64,000 bases of DNA. Source: Leifsonia sp. Leaf336. GTDB taxonomy: Bacteria > Actinomycetota > Actinomycetes > Actinomycetales > Microbacteriaceae. The translations under genes and the position numbers were made by a program. Position 1 is the stretch's first letter. Every line of letters begins with the position of its first letter. Under the pieces are notes generated by a model. The model searched no databases and had not been told where the DNA came from. It worked only from the letters and a program-made list of their open reading frames with translations. The stretch covers positions 310,001 to 374,000 of the forward strand of contig NZ_LMOZ01000001.1 in NCBI RefSeq assembly GCF_001423695.1, read 5' to 3'. Of this stretch, positions 54,829 to 63,583 are shown in pieces.

Positions 54829-54918
54829 GGTACCGTGTCCGAGCGGCCGAAGGTGCAACTCTCGAAAAGTTGTGTGGGTGAAAGCCCACCGTGGGTTCAA
54901 ATCCCACCGGTACCGCCA
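54829..54918 (+). tRNA. tRNA-Ser (CGA)
   Basis: A class II tRNA with long variable arm (TGTGGGTGAAAGCCCACC). Acceptor GGTACCG/CGGTACC, anticodon loop CTCGAAA with CGA, T loop GGTTCAAATCC, discriminator G, CCA encoded. It marks the left edge of a lower-GC accessory segment, a place where integrases often act. Confidence 0.95.
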
Positions 54919-54925
54919 TGAAAAT

Positions 54926-54966
54926 GCCCCGGGATTCCTTGAAAATACAGGGATCCGGGGCGTTTT
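54926..54966 (+). terminator. Terminator of tRNA-Ser
   Basis: GCCCCGGGAT-CC (54926-54938) pairs with GGGATCCGGGGC (54950-54961), followed by GTTTT. Confidence 0.8.
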
Positions 54967-55102
54967 GCATGTAGGCCAAGAGCCGGTTGACTACATTTGA
55001 CTACATCTCGTTCGGGGCCGGCCGGACGGCGGGCCCACGAACAGCCGACTCACTTCAATCTCGGTTCGGGAATGACGTATCAGCAGCCCCGCTCGTGCCG
55101 GT

Positions 55103-55651
55103 TCAGACGGGCAGGATCTTGTTCGACTTGGTCCGGTTGTATCGCCAGCACAGTGTCTGCAGATTGTCCTCGGTCGTCATTCCGCCCTTCGACACGGGAA
55201 TGACATGGTCGACTTCGAGCAATAGGTGAGGTTCAGTCGCGAGCGAGACCGAACAGTTTCGACAAGTGTGCTGATCCCTCGTCTTTATGAAGGTTCGGAG
55301 CCGCGCGGTCATCAACGCTCGCTGGCCGGCCGCGGACTTGTTGAACTTTATCTTCTGCGAAATCGTCTCAACGAGGGCGTCGATGGTCTGGGTATTCAGC
55401 GTGACCGTGCTTCGCTGGGAGCTGTTGCCGCCGGCGCTGACGTACTCGAAGGCGTAGACCGGGTACGGAACGGTGATCGGAGAAAGTTCCACTCCAACGT
55501 GTCCCATGAACTCGTCGGAGTAGTGCTTGAGAATGAACGCGGGTGGCTCGATTGATGCGCAGCGAGTGGAGTCTGCAAAAAGCGAGTGGAGGGAACGGAG
55601 CTGGTTCAGCTCGCTATGATCGGCTGCCGGATCGGAAAGAGGGCGTAGCAA
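55103..55651 (-). CDS. HNH endonuclease with incomplete zinc site
   Basis: A 182-residue protein. The last ~55 residues are an HNH nuclease: TRDQHTCRNC, EVDHVIPVSKGG, NLQTLCWRYNRTKSNK. The catalytic DH, N and N residues are present. The second zinc pair, normally CxxC (CWxCN), reads CWRYN, so one zinc Cys is Tyr. The N-terminal ~115 residues are unrecognised. Upstream of TTG 55651 the same frame stays open with coding-like sequence but no start codon. Lower GC than the core genes. It may be a truncated, decaying defence or mobile-element gene. Confidence 0.65.
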   Translation of the reverse strand: MLRPLSDPAADHSELNQLRSLHSLFADSTRCASIEPPAFILKHYSDEFMGHVGVELSPITVPYPVYAFEYVSAGGNSSQRSTVTLNTQTIDALVETISQKIKFNKSAAGQRALMTARLRTFIKTRDQHTCRNCSVSLATEPHLLLEVDHVIPVSKGGMTTEDNLQTLCWRYNRTKSNKILPV

Positions 55652-55864
55652 CGCAGCACGCCTAAGGCGTTCGAACTTCGACTCGCGGGCGAGCGTGCTG
55701 GCCGGACGTGCGGTTGCGGCGTTCGCCGCGGTCGCGATCCGCGTGGATGAGGTCGGCCTTCGAGGACATCCTTACGCGCGATGACCTCCAAGGCTAAGTC
55801 GACGGCGAGTGCATTGTTCCGCCGGCTCATCTCTGCAATTTCACCGTCTGCGCCTCGCTAGTAC
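55652..55864. other. Gene debris in accessory segment
   Basis: No intact gene. On the minus strand an N-terminal-looking frame (MSRRNNALAVDLALEVIARKDVLEGRP, from ATG 55830) and the open frame in front of the HNH gene overlap, as if one gene had been broken by a frameshift. I cannot decide whether this was a single longer HNH protein. Confidence 0.3.
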
Positions 55865-56005
55865 TCACGAGTCAAAGGAGTAGCCGAGAGCGTCGACGAG
55901 TTTGAGGATGGCGCCGTCGTTTCCGCCGTTGCGATCCGCTCTTGCGATCGCGCCCCTAATGACGCAGACAGCAGGGTACGCTATCGGCCTCGGATGTGGC
56001 GAGGG
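55865..56005 (-). pseudogene. C-terminal fragment of an unknown protein
   Basis: A minus-strand frame ending at 55865 encodes IRGAIARADRNGGNDG and then ILKLVDALGYSFDS. It looks coding and helical but has no start. The end resembles the last helix of an HTH-type regulator. Probably what remains of a deleted gene. Confidence 0.3.
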
Positions 56006-56102
56006 TTCTCGCGTTCGAGAGCTCTTCTGCCGATTGCACCGGTGCTATCGAATGTGAAACGCGTATCGCCGGGAGAGCGCATCGAGCCGACAGTTGCGAC
56101 GT

Positions 56103-57749
56103 TCAGCGTGAGAAGACGACCTCTCCGGCAACGACGGTGACGGCCGTTTGCACCGACCCGATGGCGTCGGGCGGCAGTTCGAACGGATCCGCGGTGGCGA
56201 TGGCTAGATTCGCACGCTCCCCGACGCGGATGCGGGCCGACCGCGCAAGGACGAGTTCGGCGGATCCATTCGTGTATGCACTAAGCGCCTGCTCCAGGCT
56301 GAGGGCCTGGTGCTCGGCATCCAGCGTCGCGGTTTGTGAAGCCGCAAGGTGTGTAGTCGCGTTGCTCGCGACCGGACGCGGAGCTTGCCGGTTGACGGCT
56401 ACGTGGATGGCCAACCAGGGGTCGGCAGGCGACACCGGCCAGTCTGATCCCATGGCGAGGTCGCCGCCGCCTTCTGCGATCAGCCGGAACGGATAGCCTT
56501 CGTGCATCCGTTCTTCACCGATCAACCCTGCCAGGTAAGGGTCTGGCGTTGCCCACAGAGCTTGCATGTTGGCCGTTACTCCGAGCGGTCCGAAACGTAC
56601 GGCGTCCTCCGGTCGAACCATGGACAGATGGGCGATGTGATGCTGGGGGCCAGCGCCGTTTGCGATGCGTGCCGCCTCGATCGCGTCAAGGGCCACGCGG
56701 ATTCCCCGATCGCCCATGATATGCAGGTGCATGGCGAACCCTGCTGCGTCGAGCTGGGTGACAAAGGCAAAGATCGTCTCCTCGTCGAAATGCAGTTCGC
56801 CCGCGAAACCATCGGCGTGATTGTAGTAGGGCTCCAGGAGCGCCGCGGTTTCGCCATGGGGGACCCCGTCGATCATGACTTTCGCGGTTGAGGTGGAAAA
56901 GCCTGCGGTCGCGTTGGTCTCGCGAAGATCGATGAAGTGGGCCACAAGCGCTGCCACATCCTCTTTTTTGAGTCCACGCTCAATCCAAAGGGCACCCGAC
57001 GTGTCACTTCGCAGTGTGTTGTCTGCAATGCTTCGCACGTACGCGGCTGTGGCATCGGCCTTTCCGTTGTACTCACCGAGGATTGCTTCGTGCCAGCCCG
57101 TGACGCCCAGCGACCACAGGTGATCTTGCGCGTTCAGCAGGCCGGCGTAAATCTCGTCGTCTGTTGCCGGAGGAATGACCCGACCGACGAGCTCAGCCGC
57201 GGTCTCGTTGAGGTAGCCGATTGGGTCGCCCGCATCGTCGAGGTAGATGTTCCCACCGTGCGGTTGCGGGGTGTCGCGGGTCACCCCGGCGAGCTCCAGC
57301 GCTTTCGTGTTGACCCACAGGGTGTGGTGGCCGGCGTCGCTGAGGGCGACGGGCCGATCGGCGACAATCTCGTCGAGCGCGTGGCGGGTGGGCATTGGGA
57401 AGAGTTCGTGGTCCCAGCCTCCACCTGTGATCCACGTGTCGTCGCTGTGAGCTGCTGCCTGCCGGATGAGGTCGAGCGTCTCCTCGACGCTCCGGGCCGG
57501 TGTGAGGTCAAGACTCAAACGTTCCACACCGGCAAATGCGGCATGCACGTGCGCATCGACGAACCCGGGATGGATGATTCCGCCGTCGGCTTCAATCACA
57601 CGCGTGGAATCGCGGATGAGTTCGCTCACGCTTTCGTCGGAACCGACGCGCACGATGCGGTCGCCTGACACAGCCACTGCGGTGGAGGAGGTGCGCACCT
57701 TTCCGTCGAATACGTGGCCGTTTAAGACAACTAGGTCTGCGGAGCTCAT
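56103..57749 (-). CDS. Amidohydrolase family 3 protein (YtcJ-like)
   Basis: A 548-residue metal-dependent hydrolase. HPGFVDAHVH (about 60-69) supplies the first two zinc or iron ligands; HLHIMGDRG and MGSDWPVSP supply later ligands. The TIM barrel is wrapped by beta strands at both ends, as in YtcJ/DAN-type enzymes. These remove acyl or formyl groups from N-substituted compounds. It is the last gene of the DUF3237/transporter operon, 22 bp after DUF3237, so it probably acts on the imported compound. AAAGGAA precedes the ATG. Confidence 0.9.
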   Translation of the reverse strand: MSSADLVVLNGHVFDGKVRTSSTAVAVSGDRIVRVGSDESVSELIRDSTRVIEADGGIIHPGFVDAHVHAAFAGVERLSLDLTPARSVEETLDLIRQAAAHSDDTWITGGGWDHELFPMPTRHALDEIVADRPVALSDAGHHTLWVNTKALELAGVTRDTPQPHGGNIYLDDAGDPIGYLNETAAELVGRVIPPATDDEIYAGLLNAQDHLWSLGVTGWHEAILGEYNGKADATAAYVRSIADNTLRSDTSGALWIERGLKKEDVAALVAHFIDLRETNATAGFSTSTAKVMIDGVPHGETAALLEPYYNHADGFAGELHFDEETIFAFVTQLDAAGFAMHLHIMGDRGIRVALDAIEAARIANGAGPQHHIAHLSMVRPEDAVRFGPLGVTANMQALWATPDPYLAGLIGEERMHEGYPFRLIAEGGGDLAMGSDWPVSPADPWLAIHVAVNRQAPRPVASNATTHLAASQTATLDAEHQALSLEQALSAYTNGSAELVLARSARIRVGERANLAIATADPFELPPDAIGSVQTAVTVVAGEVVFSR

Positions 57750-57771
57750 GTTGGGGTTCCTTTCGCGGGAA

Positions 57772-58257
57772 TCAGAGAAGGCGGAAGACGCGGATGACGA
57801 CGAGACCGGGCTCCGCGCGGGCGTAGCCGACGAACTGGGATTCCACCAGCCACTGCAGATCGGGGTGATCGGTGCGGAACTGGAAGGCGGTGCGGTAGTA
57901 GAGGTCCTCCTCGCGCACGTGGTCGCCCGCGAGCATTCGCTCGAACGTGGCAGCATCGGTGCGCCAGATTCCGCGGTTGACCACTTCCACGCCGGCGCGC
58001 GCGCCTGTCTCTGGGAGATCGGCTTGGATCACGTACCGGGCGTCCAGCCGGACAGTGAGCCCTTTGCCCTGCCACCAGTCGCCGCCGCTGTCGAGGATCG
58101 TCCCGCGCAGCCGTGGCCCGTCGAACGAGCCGCCGGATACCCGGGCGAAGTGCAGTCCTTCGCCTGGCATTTGTCCTCCGAGCGGCAGCGCCTCGTCAAC
58201 CTGGCAGCGCAGCTCGAAGCAGTACTCGAAGGCGGGTTCCATCAGTGGTGCTGGCAT
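57772..58257 (-). CDS. DUF3237 family protein, copy 1
   Basis: A 161-residue beta-rich protein. PAFEYCFELRCQVDEA, GGSFDGPRLRGTILDSGGDWW and VVNRGIWRTDAATFERMLAGD are the DUF3237 hallmarks; the end FVGYARAEPGLVVIRVFRL matches. Function of the family is unknown, but it occurs with catabolic operons. It sits ten bases after the ABC ATPase gene. A second member lies at the other end of the operon. Confidence 0.88.
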   Translation of the reverse strand: MPAPLMEPAFEYCFELRCQVDEALPLGGQMPGEGLHFARVSGGSFDGPRLRGTILDSGGDWWQGKGLTVRLDARYVIQADLPETGARAGVEVVNRGIWRTDAATFERMLAGDHVREEDLYYRTAFQFRTDHPDLQWLVESQFVGYARAEPGLVVIRVFRLL

Positions 58258-58267
58258 GAGGTGTGCC

Positions 58268-59947
58268 CTACTTTCGACGCGTCTTGCTGCTGGTTATGGC
58301 TGGAAGTGCTCGGGTTCGTCCTAGGCGCTGTCGCTGAGGGGTCCAGCCCTCGCGTGGGATCGAGTCGAGAAGAAGGCGGGTGTATTCCGCTTGTGGCGCG
58401 TCGAGGATGTCGGCGGCGGTGCCGCGTTCTTCAACGCGGCCGTTGCGCATGACGATGACCTGGTCGCAGAGCCGTCTGATAACGGTGAGGTCATGTGTGA
58501 TCATCAGCAGTGTCACCCCGGTCTGCCGTCGGATCCGGTCGAGCAGGGTGAGTATCTCTACCTGGGTCGTGACGTCGAGGGCCGAGACGGCTTCGTCCAG
58601 CACGAGCAGGGCGGGGTCGGCGGCCAGGGCGCGCGCGATCGCGACGCGTTGGCGCTGACCGCCGGACAGCGCGCGCGGCCGGGTGTCCAGCAGTGCTTCG
58701 TCCAGGTGCACTTGCGACATAAGCTCCGTCACCCGTTCGGCGATGGCGGCTTTCGTGTCGTGTGGGCGGTGCACGCGGATCGCCTCGGTCAGGCATTGCC
58801 TTGTCGTCTGGCGGCGGTCGAGGGACTGGTAGGGGTCCTGGAAGACCATCTGCGCGATCTTGGCGCGCTGACGGCGTTCGCGGCCGGTACGCGCGGGCTG
58901 GCTCCACTCCTGGCCGTTGACGGTGATGGTTCCGGCGTTGGCATGCTCGAGTCCAAGGAGGACCCGTGCGGTGGTCGACTTGCCCGAGCCCGACTCGCCG
59001 ACAATACCGACGGATCCGCCGCGGAGCACCTCGAGCGACACGTCGTCCACGGCGATGAGGGTTTCCTTCCCTCCGTCAGCGCCGCGGATCCGGTAGGTCT
59101 TGCGCAGGCCGTCGATCGTCAGGATCGGCGCGGCAGCCTCGTTGTCCGAAGCTATCGGGGGAGTCTCGTCGAGCGCTGCCGACATGAGTGTCCGCGTGTA
59201 TGGCTCGGTGGCGTCGCGGCGCATCGTGCTCGCCTGGAGGGTTTCGACGATGCGCCCGTGCTGCATCACGGTCACGCGGTCGCACACGGCGCCGGCAAGG
59301 GCGAGGTCATGGGTGATGAAGAGCAGCGACAGCTCGCGGTGCGTCCGCAGGTCGGCGATGACCGCCATCACCTCCTCCTGCGTCGTCACGTCGAGCGCGG
59401 TGGTGATCTCGTCGGCGAGCAGGATGTCCGGGTCCATCGCCAGCGTCGCGGCGATCATCACACGTTGGAGCAGGCCGCCGGACAGCTCGGCAGGATGCTG
59501 GCGCAGCCGTCGGCGGGGATCGGTGATCCCGACCTCGTCAAGCAGCTCGCACGCCCGCTGTTCGGCCTGCGCGCGCTTCTCGCCCGCGACGTGGACGAGC
59601 GCCTCGGTCAGGAACTCGCCGATGGTGAGAAGCGGGTTGAGGTGTGCGCGGGGAGTCTGGAAGACCATCCCGAGCCGACGCGCACGAAGCGCGCGCAGAT
59701 CGCGCTCGCCCAGCGTGGGGAGGTTCTGCCCGTCGATCCGGATCGTGCCGGAGGTTGTGAAGCCGTCCGGGAGGATCCCGGCGACGGCGCGGACGGTGAG
59801 TGTCTTGCCTGACCCGGACTCCCCGACGAGGCCCACGGCCTCGCCGCGGCCGACGGTGAGGGAGCTTCCGAAGACGAGCTGACGGGGGCCGTCGGCGGCG
59901 GGGGCGAAGATGTCGAGATCTTGGAGTTCGAGGACAGGATGGCTCAT
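58268..59947 (-). CDS. Fused double ATPase of peptide-type ABC importer
   Basis: A 559-residue protein with two complete nucleotide-binding domains, equivalent to DppD and DppF joined. Walker A GESGSGKT near 39 and GESGSGKST near 316; signatures LSGGLLQR and LSGGQRQR; Walker B ILLADEI and LLVLDEA. It powers the two permeases with which it overlaps (four bases). Fused forms are common in actinobacteria. Confidence 0.94.
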   Translation of the reverse strand: MSHPVLELQDLDIFAPAADGPRQLVFGSSLTVGRGEAVGLVGESGSGKTLTVRAVAGILPDGFTTSGTIRIDGQNLPTLGERDLRALRARRLGMVFQTPRAHLNPLLTIGEFLTEALVHVAGEKRAQAEQRACELLDEVGITDPRRRLRQHPAELSGGLLQRVMIAATLAMDPDILLADEITTALDVTTQEEVMAVIADLRTHRELSLLFITHDLALAGAVCDRVTVMQHGRIVETLQASTMRRDATEPYTRTLMSAALDETPPIASDNEAAAPILTIDGLRKTYRIRGADGGKETLIAVDDVSLEVLRGGSVGIVGESGSGKSTTARVLLGLEHANAGTITVNGQEWSQPARTGRERRQRAKIAQMVFQDPYQSLDRRQTTRQCLTEAIRVHRPHDTKAAIAERVTELMSQVHLDEALLDTRPRALSGGQRQRVAIARALAADPALLVLDEAVSALDVTTQVEILTLLDRIRRQTGVTLLMITHDLTVIRRLCDQVIVMRNGRVEERGTAADILDAPQAEYTRLLLDSIPREGWTPQRQRLGRTRALPAITSSKTRRK

Positions 59948-60807
59948 TGTTCCTTCTCCTCGGCCCAGACGGTGACGCGAGCGCCGACGATGCCGACGGC
60001 GAGCACCGTTACGACTACGAGTATTGAGGGGTAGACCGATTGCTCGGGTGCGCCGGCCAGGATGCCGGGTTGGCCGCTGGCGATCATTGATCCCCAGTCG
60101 GGTGCGGGGGGCTGCTGGCCGAGTCCGAGGAAGGAGATCGCGGCGAGATCCAGCATTGCGTAGCCGAAGCCGACGGCCATCTGAGCGGCGACGAGTGGGA
60201 CGAGCGCGGGGACGAGGTGCCGGAAGCAGATCGCGGGGCCCGATACGCCTTGTACGCGGAGCGCGGCCATGAAGGGGCGGCCGATCTCTCGGGAGGCGGC
60301 GGTCTGAGTTAGGCGTGCGACGACAGGGATGTAGGCGATTGAGAGCGCGACGATCGGGGCAGCGAGCCCCTTGCCGAAGATCGTGACTGCCAGGACGGCG
60401 ATGACCAATCCTGGGATCGCGAAGATCACGTCGACGATGCGGGCGATGCCTCCGGAGACCCAGCCGCCGAACCAGGCGCCGACGATCGCCACGGAGACAC
60501 CGAGCGCCGTGGACAGGATGACCACGAAGACAGGGGCGAACAGGCTGGTCTGGGCTCCGACAAGGACGCGGGAGAAGATGTCGCGGCCGAGGTCGTCGGT
60601 GCCGAACAGGTGCGCGAGGCTGGACGGCCCGTTGATCGGTCCGGTGTACAGCTGGTTCGGGTCGTACGGCGCAATCCAGGGGCCGAGTACCGCACCTACT
60701 GTCAGCACGGCCAGCACGGCCAGCGCGCCGATGACGAGCCAGTCTCGGGAGGCTGCGCGTTTGGCGGCGTGGGGAACACGCCCGCGGGCGATCTGTGCGA
60801 CGCTCAT
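59944..60807 (-). CDS. Peptide-type ABC permease (DppC)
   Basis: A 287-residue permease with six helices and the EAA-type loop ASREIGRPFMAALRVQGVSGPAICFRHLVP. It belongs to the dipeptide/oligopeptide/nickel group, though such systems also move opines, sugars and other compounds. It overlaps both neighbours by four bases. Confidence 0.93.
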   Translation of the reverse strand: MSVAQIARGRVPHAAKRAASRDWLVIGALAVLAVLTVGAVLGPWIAPYDPNQLYTGPINGPSSLAHLFGTDDLGRDIFSRVLVGAQTSLFAPVFVVILSTALGVSVAIVGAWFGGWVSGGIARIVDVIFAIPGLVIAVLAVTIFGKGLAAPIVALSIAYIPVVARLTQTAASREIGRPFMAALRVQGVSGPAICFRHLVPALVPLVAAQMAVGFGYAMLDLAAISFLGLGQQPPAPDWGSMIASGQPGILAGAPEQSVYPSILVVVTVLAVGIVGARVTVWAEEKEQ

Positions 60808-61757
60808 GCTCGGCTCCCTCCGGAGATGCTGGACGGATCGATCAGGGCGCTGACGAGGTCGGCGAGGGCGTTTAGCACCACGAAGATGGTGACCAGGATT
60901 AGGGACACGATTTGAACGACCGGCAGATCAGCGCGGCTAGCTGCCTGGACCAGCAGCGATCCGATGCCGCCGATGCCGAACGCGACTTCGGCGATCGCGG
61001 AGGCGGCGAAGAGCCCGGCGATGGTGGTTCCGGCGATCGCGAGAAGTTGGGGCGAGGCGTTGCGGAAGACATGGACGGTAAAGACCCGGCTGCGGGGGAT
61101 GCCGCGCACGCGTGCGGTGTCGACATGCTCCGAGTGCAGCTGCGCCACGAGCGAGCTGCGTGTCACCCGGCTGATGTAGGCAATGAAGAGGACGGCAAGG
61201 GACACCGCGGGCAGGAAGAGATGCCAGGCGCGATCCCATACGCCGGTGCCCGCGCCGTAAACCGGGAACCAGCCGAGGGTCTTCGCGAAAATCCAGATCA
61301 GGAGGATGGCAACAACGAACGTCGGCAGCGCCATCCCGAGCGAGGTCAGGATCGACACCGTCCGGTCGACCGCTCGGCCGCGGATGGCGGCCAGGATACC
61401 CGAGCCTACGCCGAAGACGAGGATGAGTATGACGGTCAGGAGCACCAGTTCGAGAGTGATCGCGAACCGGGGTGCGATCAGGGTCATGACGTCCGTCTTG
61501 TAGACGAACGAGGTGCCGAAGTCGCCGTGGAGGGCGGCGGTGAGCCACAGCCAGTAGCGGGTCCAGAGCGGATCGTCGAGGTGATACGACGCGCGGATCT
61601 GCCCAATGAGCTCGGGAGTCGGTTTCGCGCCGCCTGCCAGCGCGGCGAGGGGGTCGCCGGCCAGCAGGGTCGCGGAGAAGATCACGATGCTCGCGAGGAA
61701 TAGTGTCAGCACAAGTCCGCCGAGCCTGCCGAGCAGTGTTCTGGCGACGGTGTTCAT
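60804..61757 (-). CDS. Peptide-type ABC permease (DppB)
   Basis: A 317-residue permease with six helices. The N-terminus LLGRLGGLVLTLFLASIVIF and the loop DTARVRGIPRSRVFTVHVFRNA are DppB-like. It follows the binding-protein gene after a 94-bp gap that holds a hairpin. Confidence 0.93.
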   Translation of the reverse strand: MNTVARTLLGRLGGLVLTLFLASIVIFSATLLAGDPLAALAGGAKPTPELIGQIRASYHLDDPLWTRYWLWLTAALHGDFGTSFVYKTDVMTLIAPRFAITLELVLLTVILILVFGVGSGILAAIRGRAVDRTVSILTSLGMALPTFVVAILLIWIFAKTLGWFPVYGAGTGVWDRAWHLFLPAVSLAVLFIAYISRVTRSSLVAQLHSEHVDTARVRGIPRSRVFTVHVFRNASPQLLAIAGTTIAGLFAASAIAEVAFGIGGIGSLLVQAASRADLPVVQIVSLILVTIFVVLNALADLVSALIDPSSISGGSRA

Positions 61758-61811
61758 CCGCTTCTCCTCTCTGTGTCCGAAGTGGTCATTGGTGCGTTTC
61801 CGTTGGTCGGG

Positions 61812-61846
61812 TGGGGAGGGGCCGTAGCGGTGGCGACCCCTCCCCA
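61812..61846 (-). terminator. Hairpin between binding-protein and permease genes
   Basis: TGGGGAGGGG (61812-61821) pairs perfectly with CCCCTCCCCA (61837-61846). It stands just after the binding-protein stop, where such hairpins stabilise the upstream message or partly stop transcription so that the binding protein is in excess. Confidence 0.65.
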
Positions 61847-61851
61847 GGTTT

Positions 61852-63501
61852 CTATTTGCCGCCCAGGCGCAGGGCCCAGGGGCTGTCGTAGGCGGCCACG
61901 GAGGTCGTCACGCCGGTTAGCTTCTTGTTGAGGTAGGTGAGCTGATACGTGCCGGCGAGGGTGGTCTGCAGCTGGTCGGGCGCGAAGATCTTCTGAGCGG
62001 AGACGAATTCGTTCGCCGCCGTCTGCGGGTCTGTCGCGCTCCGTGCCGCCAGCATGTGCTGCGTGACCTCAGGGTTGCTGTAGTTGCTCCAGTTGAAGAC
62101 GCCTCCCTTGTCGGCGGGGAGAACGAACAGCGACGGGTACCCGACGACGCCGGGCGTCTCGAGATAGCCCTGAGTGGCCACGAAGTCGACTCCCTGCCGT
62201 TTTGTCGGGTCGTAGAAGAGTGCTCCGAAGTCGGAGGCCTGCATCTCATCGATTTTGATGCTAAGGCCGATCTGCTTGGCGGCAGATTGCATAATCGTCG
62301 CCGTCTGCAGGAACTGCGTCGCCCCTGCCGGAACCGCCACGACGAGCGGCTTGCTGACGTCCTCTCCGCTGTTTTTGATCAGCTTTTTCGCGCCGGCGAT
62401 GTCGACTTTCGGGGTCGGTAGTGCGTCGTATCCGGCCTGGTAGGTCTTGGCCTCCTGCATGGTCTGGAACGAGAACTCCGGGACGATCGTCTTTTGCACG
62501 TAGCCGAGGCCGTTGACCACGGTGTCGATGTACTGCTGCCGGTCGATCGCCATGCTCAACGCTTGGCGGATCTTCGGGTTCGCCGCCAGCCCGGTAGCTG
62601 AGGCGGGCCCGAAACCGTAGGAGGCGGTGGAATGCCCGATCGTCAGCGTGCCGGCGCCGCCCTGGAACGCGCTCCGTGAGCTCGGCGGCACGTTGATGGC
62701 ACCGTCGATCTCGCCTTGAGTGAGCGCCGTGGTAAGTGTGGAACCGTCGGAGACGAACGTGTAGTTCAGGTTCTTGGCGAGCACCTTGCCGTTCCAGTAG
62801 CTGGGGTTGGCGGTCGTGTCGATCTCGCTGCCGGCCTTCCAGCCACCCTTGGCTAGCTCGTAGGGACCGGTGCACATCAGGCCGCCGTCGGCTGTGCCGA
62901 GCGCCGCGCCCACCTTTTCGCCGTACGCCTTTTCCATGACGGCAGCGCCTTGGCCGGACAACGCGTCTCGGAAGGCGGAGTCGGGTGCTACGAAATGAAC
63001 AGTGACTTCATGGGGTCCGGTAGCGACGATGCCTTGACCCGGAGCCGGGTTGACCAGTGCGAACGCCCCGTACCACTGCGAGGTTGGGTTCATGTTGAGG
63101 CCAAGGCTATAGACGACGTCGTCGGCGGTGACGGGGGTTCCGTCCCAGAACTTCACGTCGTCGCGCAGTTCGATGACGAAGGTCGTGGGATTGACGAACT
63201 CGGCGCTCTTGGCGATTCCGGGTTTGATGGAGTAGTCCGGCTGCAGGGTGAGGAGGTTGTCGCACAGGTTCGGGATGATCAGGTTGGCGGACGCGGCAGG
63301 GTTGAGTGTCGCGGGCTCGCCCTCGACGATGGCCCAGGTCACTTTGTCGACGGTTTTGGTGCCCGCCGGCTGGGAGTCGACAATGGTGAGCTTTCCGCTG
63401 GAGCTGCTGGTGTCGGAGCCGTTGTCGCGGGGCGCGCATCCGGCGAGCGTGAGCGCTGCCACGCAGGTCAGCGCTGCTACCGAGACTGCTGTTCGTTTCA
63501 T
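61852..63501 (-). CDS. ABC transporter substrate-binding lipoprotein, family 5
   Basis: A 549-residue lipoprotein (lipobox LTLAGC, Cys22) of the peptide/nickel-binding family. VIELRDDVKFWDGTPVTADDVVYSL (about 111-135) is the family signature. It binds the substrate outside and delivers it to DppB/DppC. Ligand cannot be deduced; the operon's amidohydrolase suggests an N-acyl or amide compound. Confidence 0.93.
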   Translation of the reverse strand: MKRTAVSVAALTCVAALTLAGCAPRDNGSDTSSSSGKLTIVDSQPAGTKTVDKVTWAIVEGEPATLNPAASANLIIPNLCDNLLTLQPDYSIKPGIAKSAEFVNPTTFVIELRDDVKFWDGTPVTADDVVYSLGLNMNPTSQWYGAFALVNPAPGQGIVATGPHEVTVHFVAPDSAFRDALSGQGAAVMEKAYGEKVGAALGTADGGLMCTGPYELAKGGWKAGSEIDTTANPSYWNGKVLAKNLNYTFVSDGSTLTTALTQGEIDGAINVPPSSRSAFQGGAGTLTIGHSTASYGFGPASATGLAANPKIRQALSMAIDRQQYIDTVVNGLGYVQKTIVPEFSFQTMQEAKTYQAGYDALPTPKVDIAGAKKLIKNSGEDVSKPLVVAVPAGATQFLQTATIMQSAAKQIGLSIKIDEMQASDFGALFYDPTKRQGVDFVATQGYLETPGVVGYPSLFVLPADKGGVFNWSNYSNPEVTQHMLAARSATDPQTAANEFVSAQKIFAPDQLQTTLAGTYQLTYLNKKLTGVTTSVAAYDSPWALRLGGK

Positions 63502-63583
63502 GCTGCTGTCCTTCTGTCGGGGTCGTTGTCGGGTGTATCGCTTAGTTCGGTTGAGGAGCCGTTCGGTTGCTGATTCTGTTCGG

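Noticed and set aside
55996-57668. Plus-strand frames opposite the amidohydrolase
   Set aside because: They are shadows; the minus strand carries all metal-binding motifs of the hydrolase.
54829-58260. Integrated element with direct repeat of the tRNA-Ser end
   Set aside because: No second copy of the tRNA 3' segment and no integrase are seen inside the window, so only a suggestion of an island is kept.
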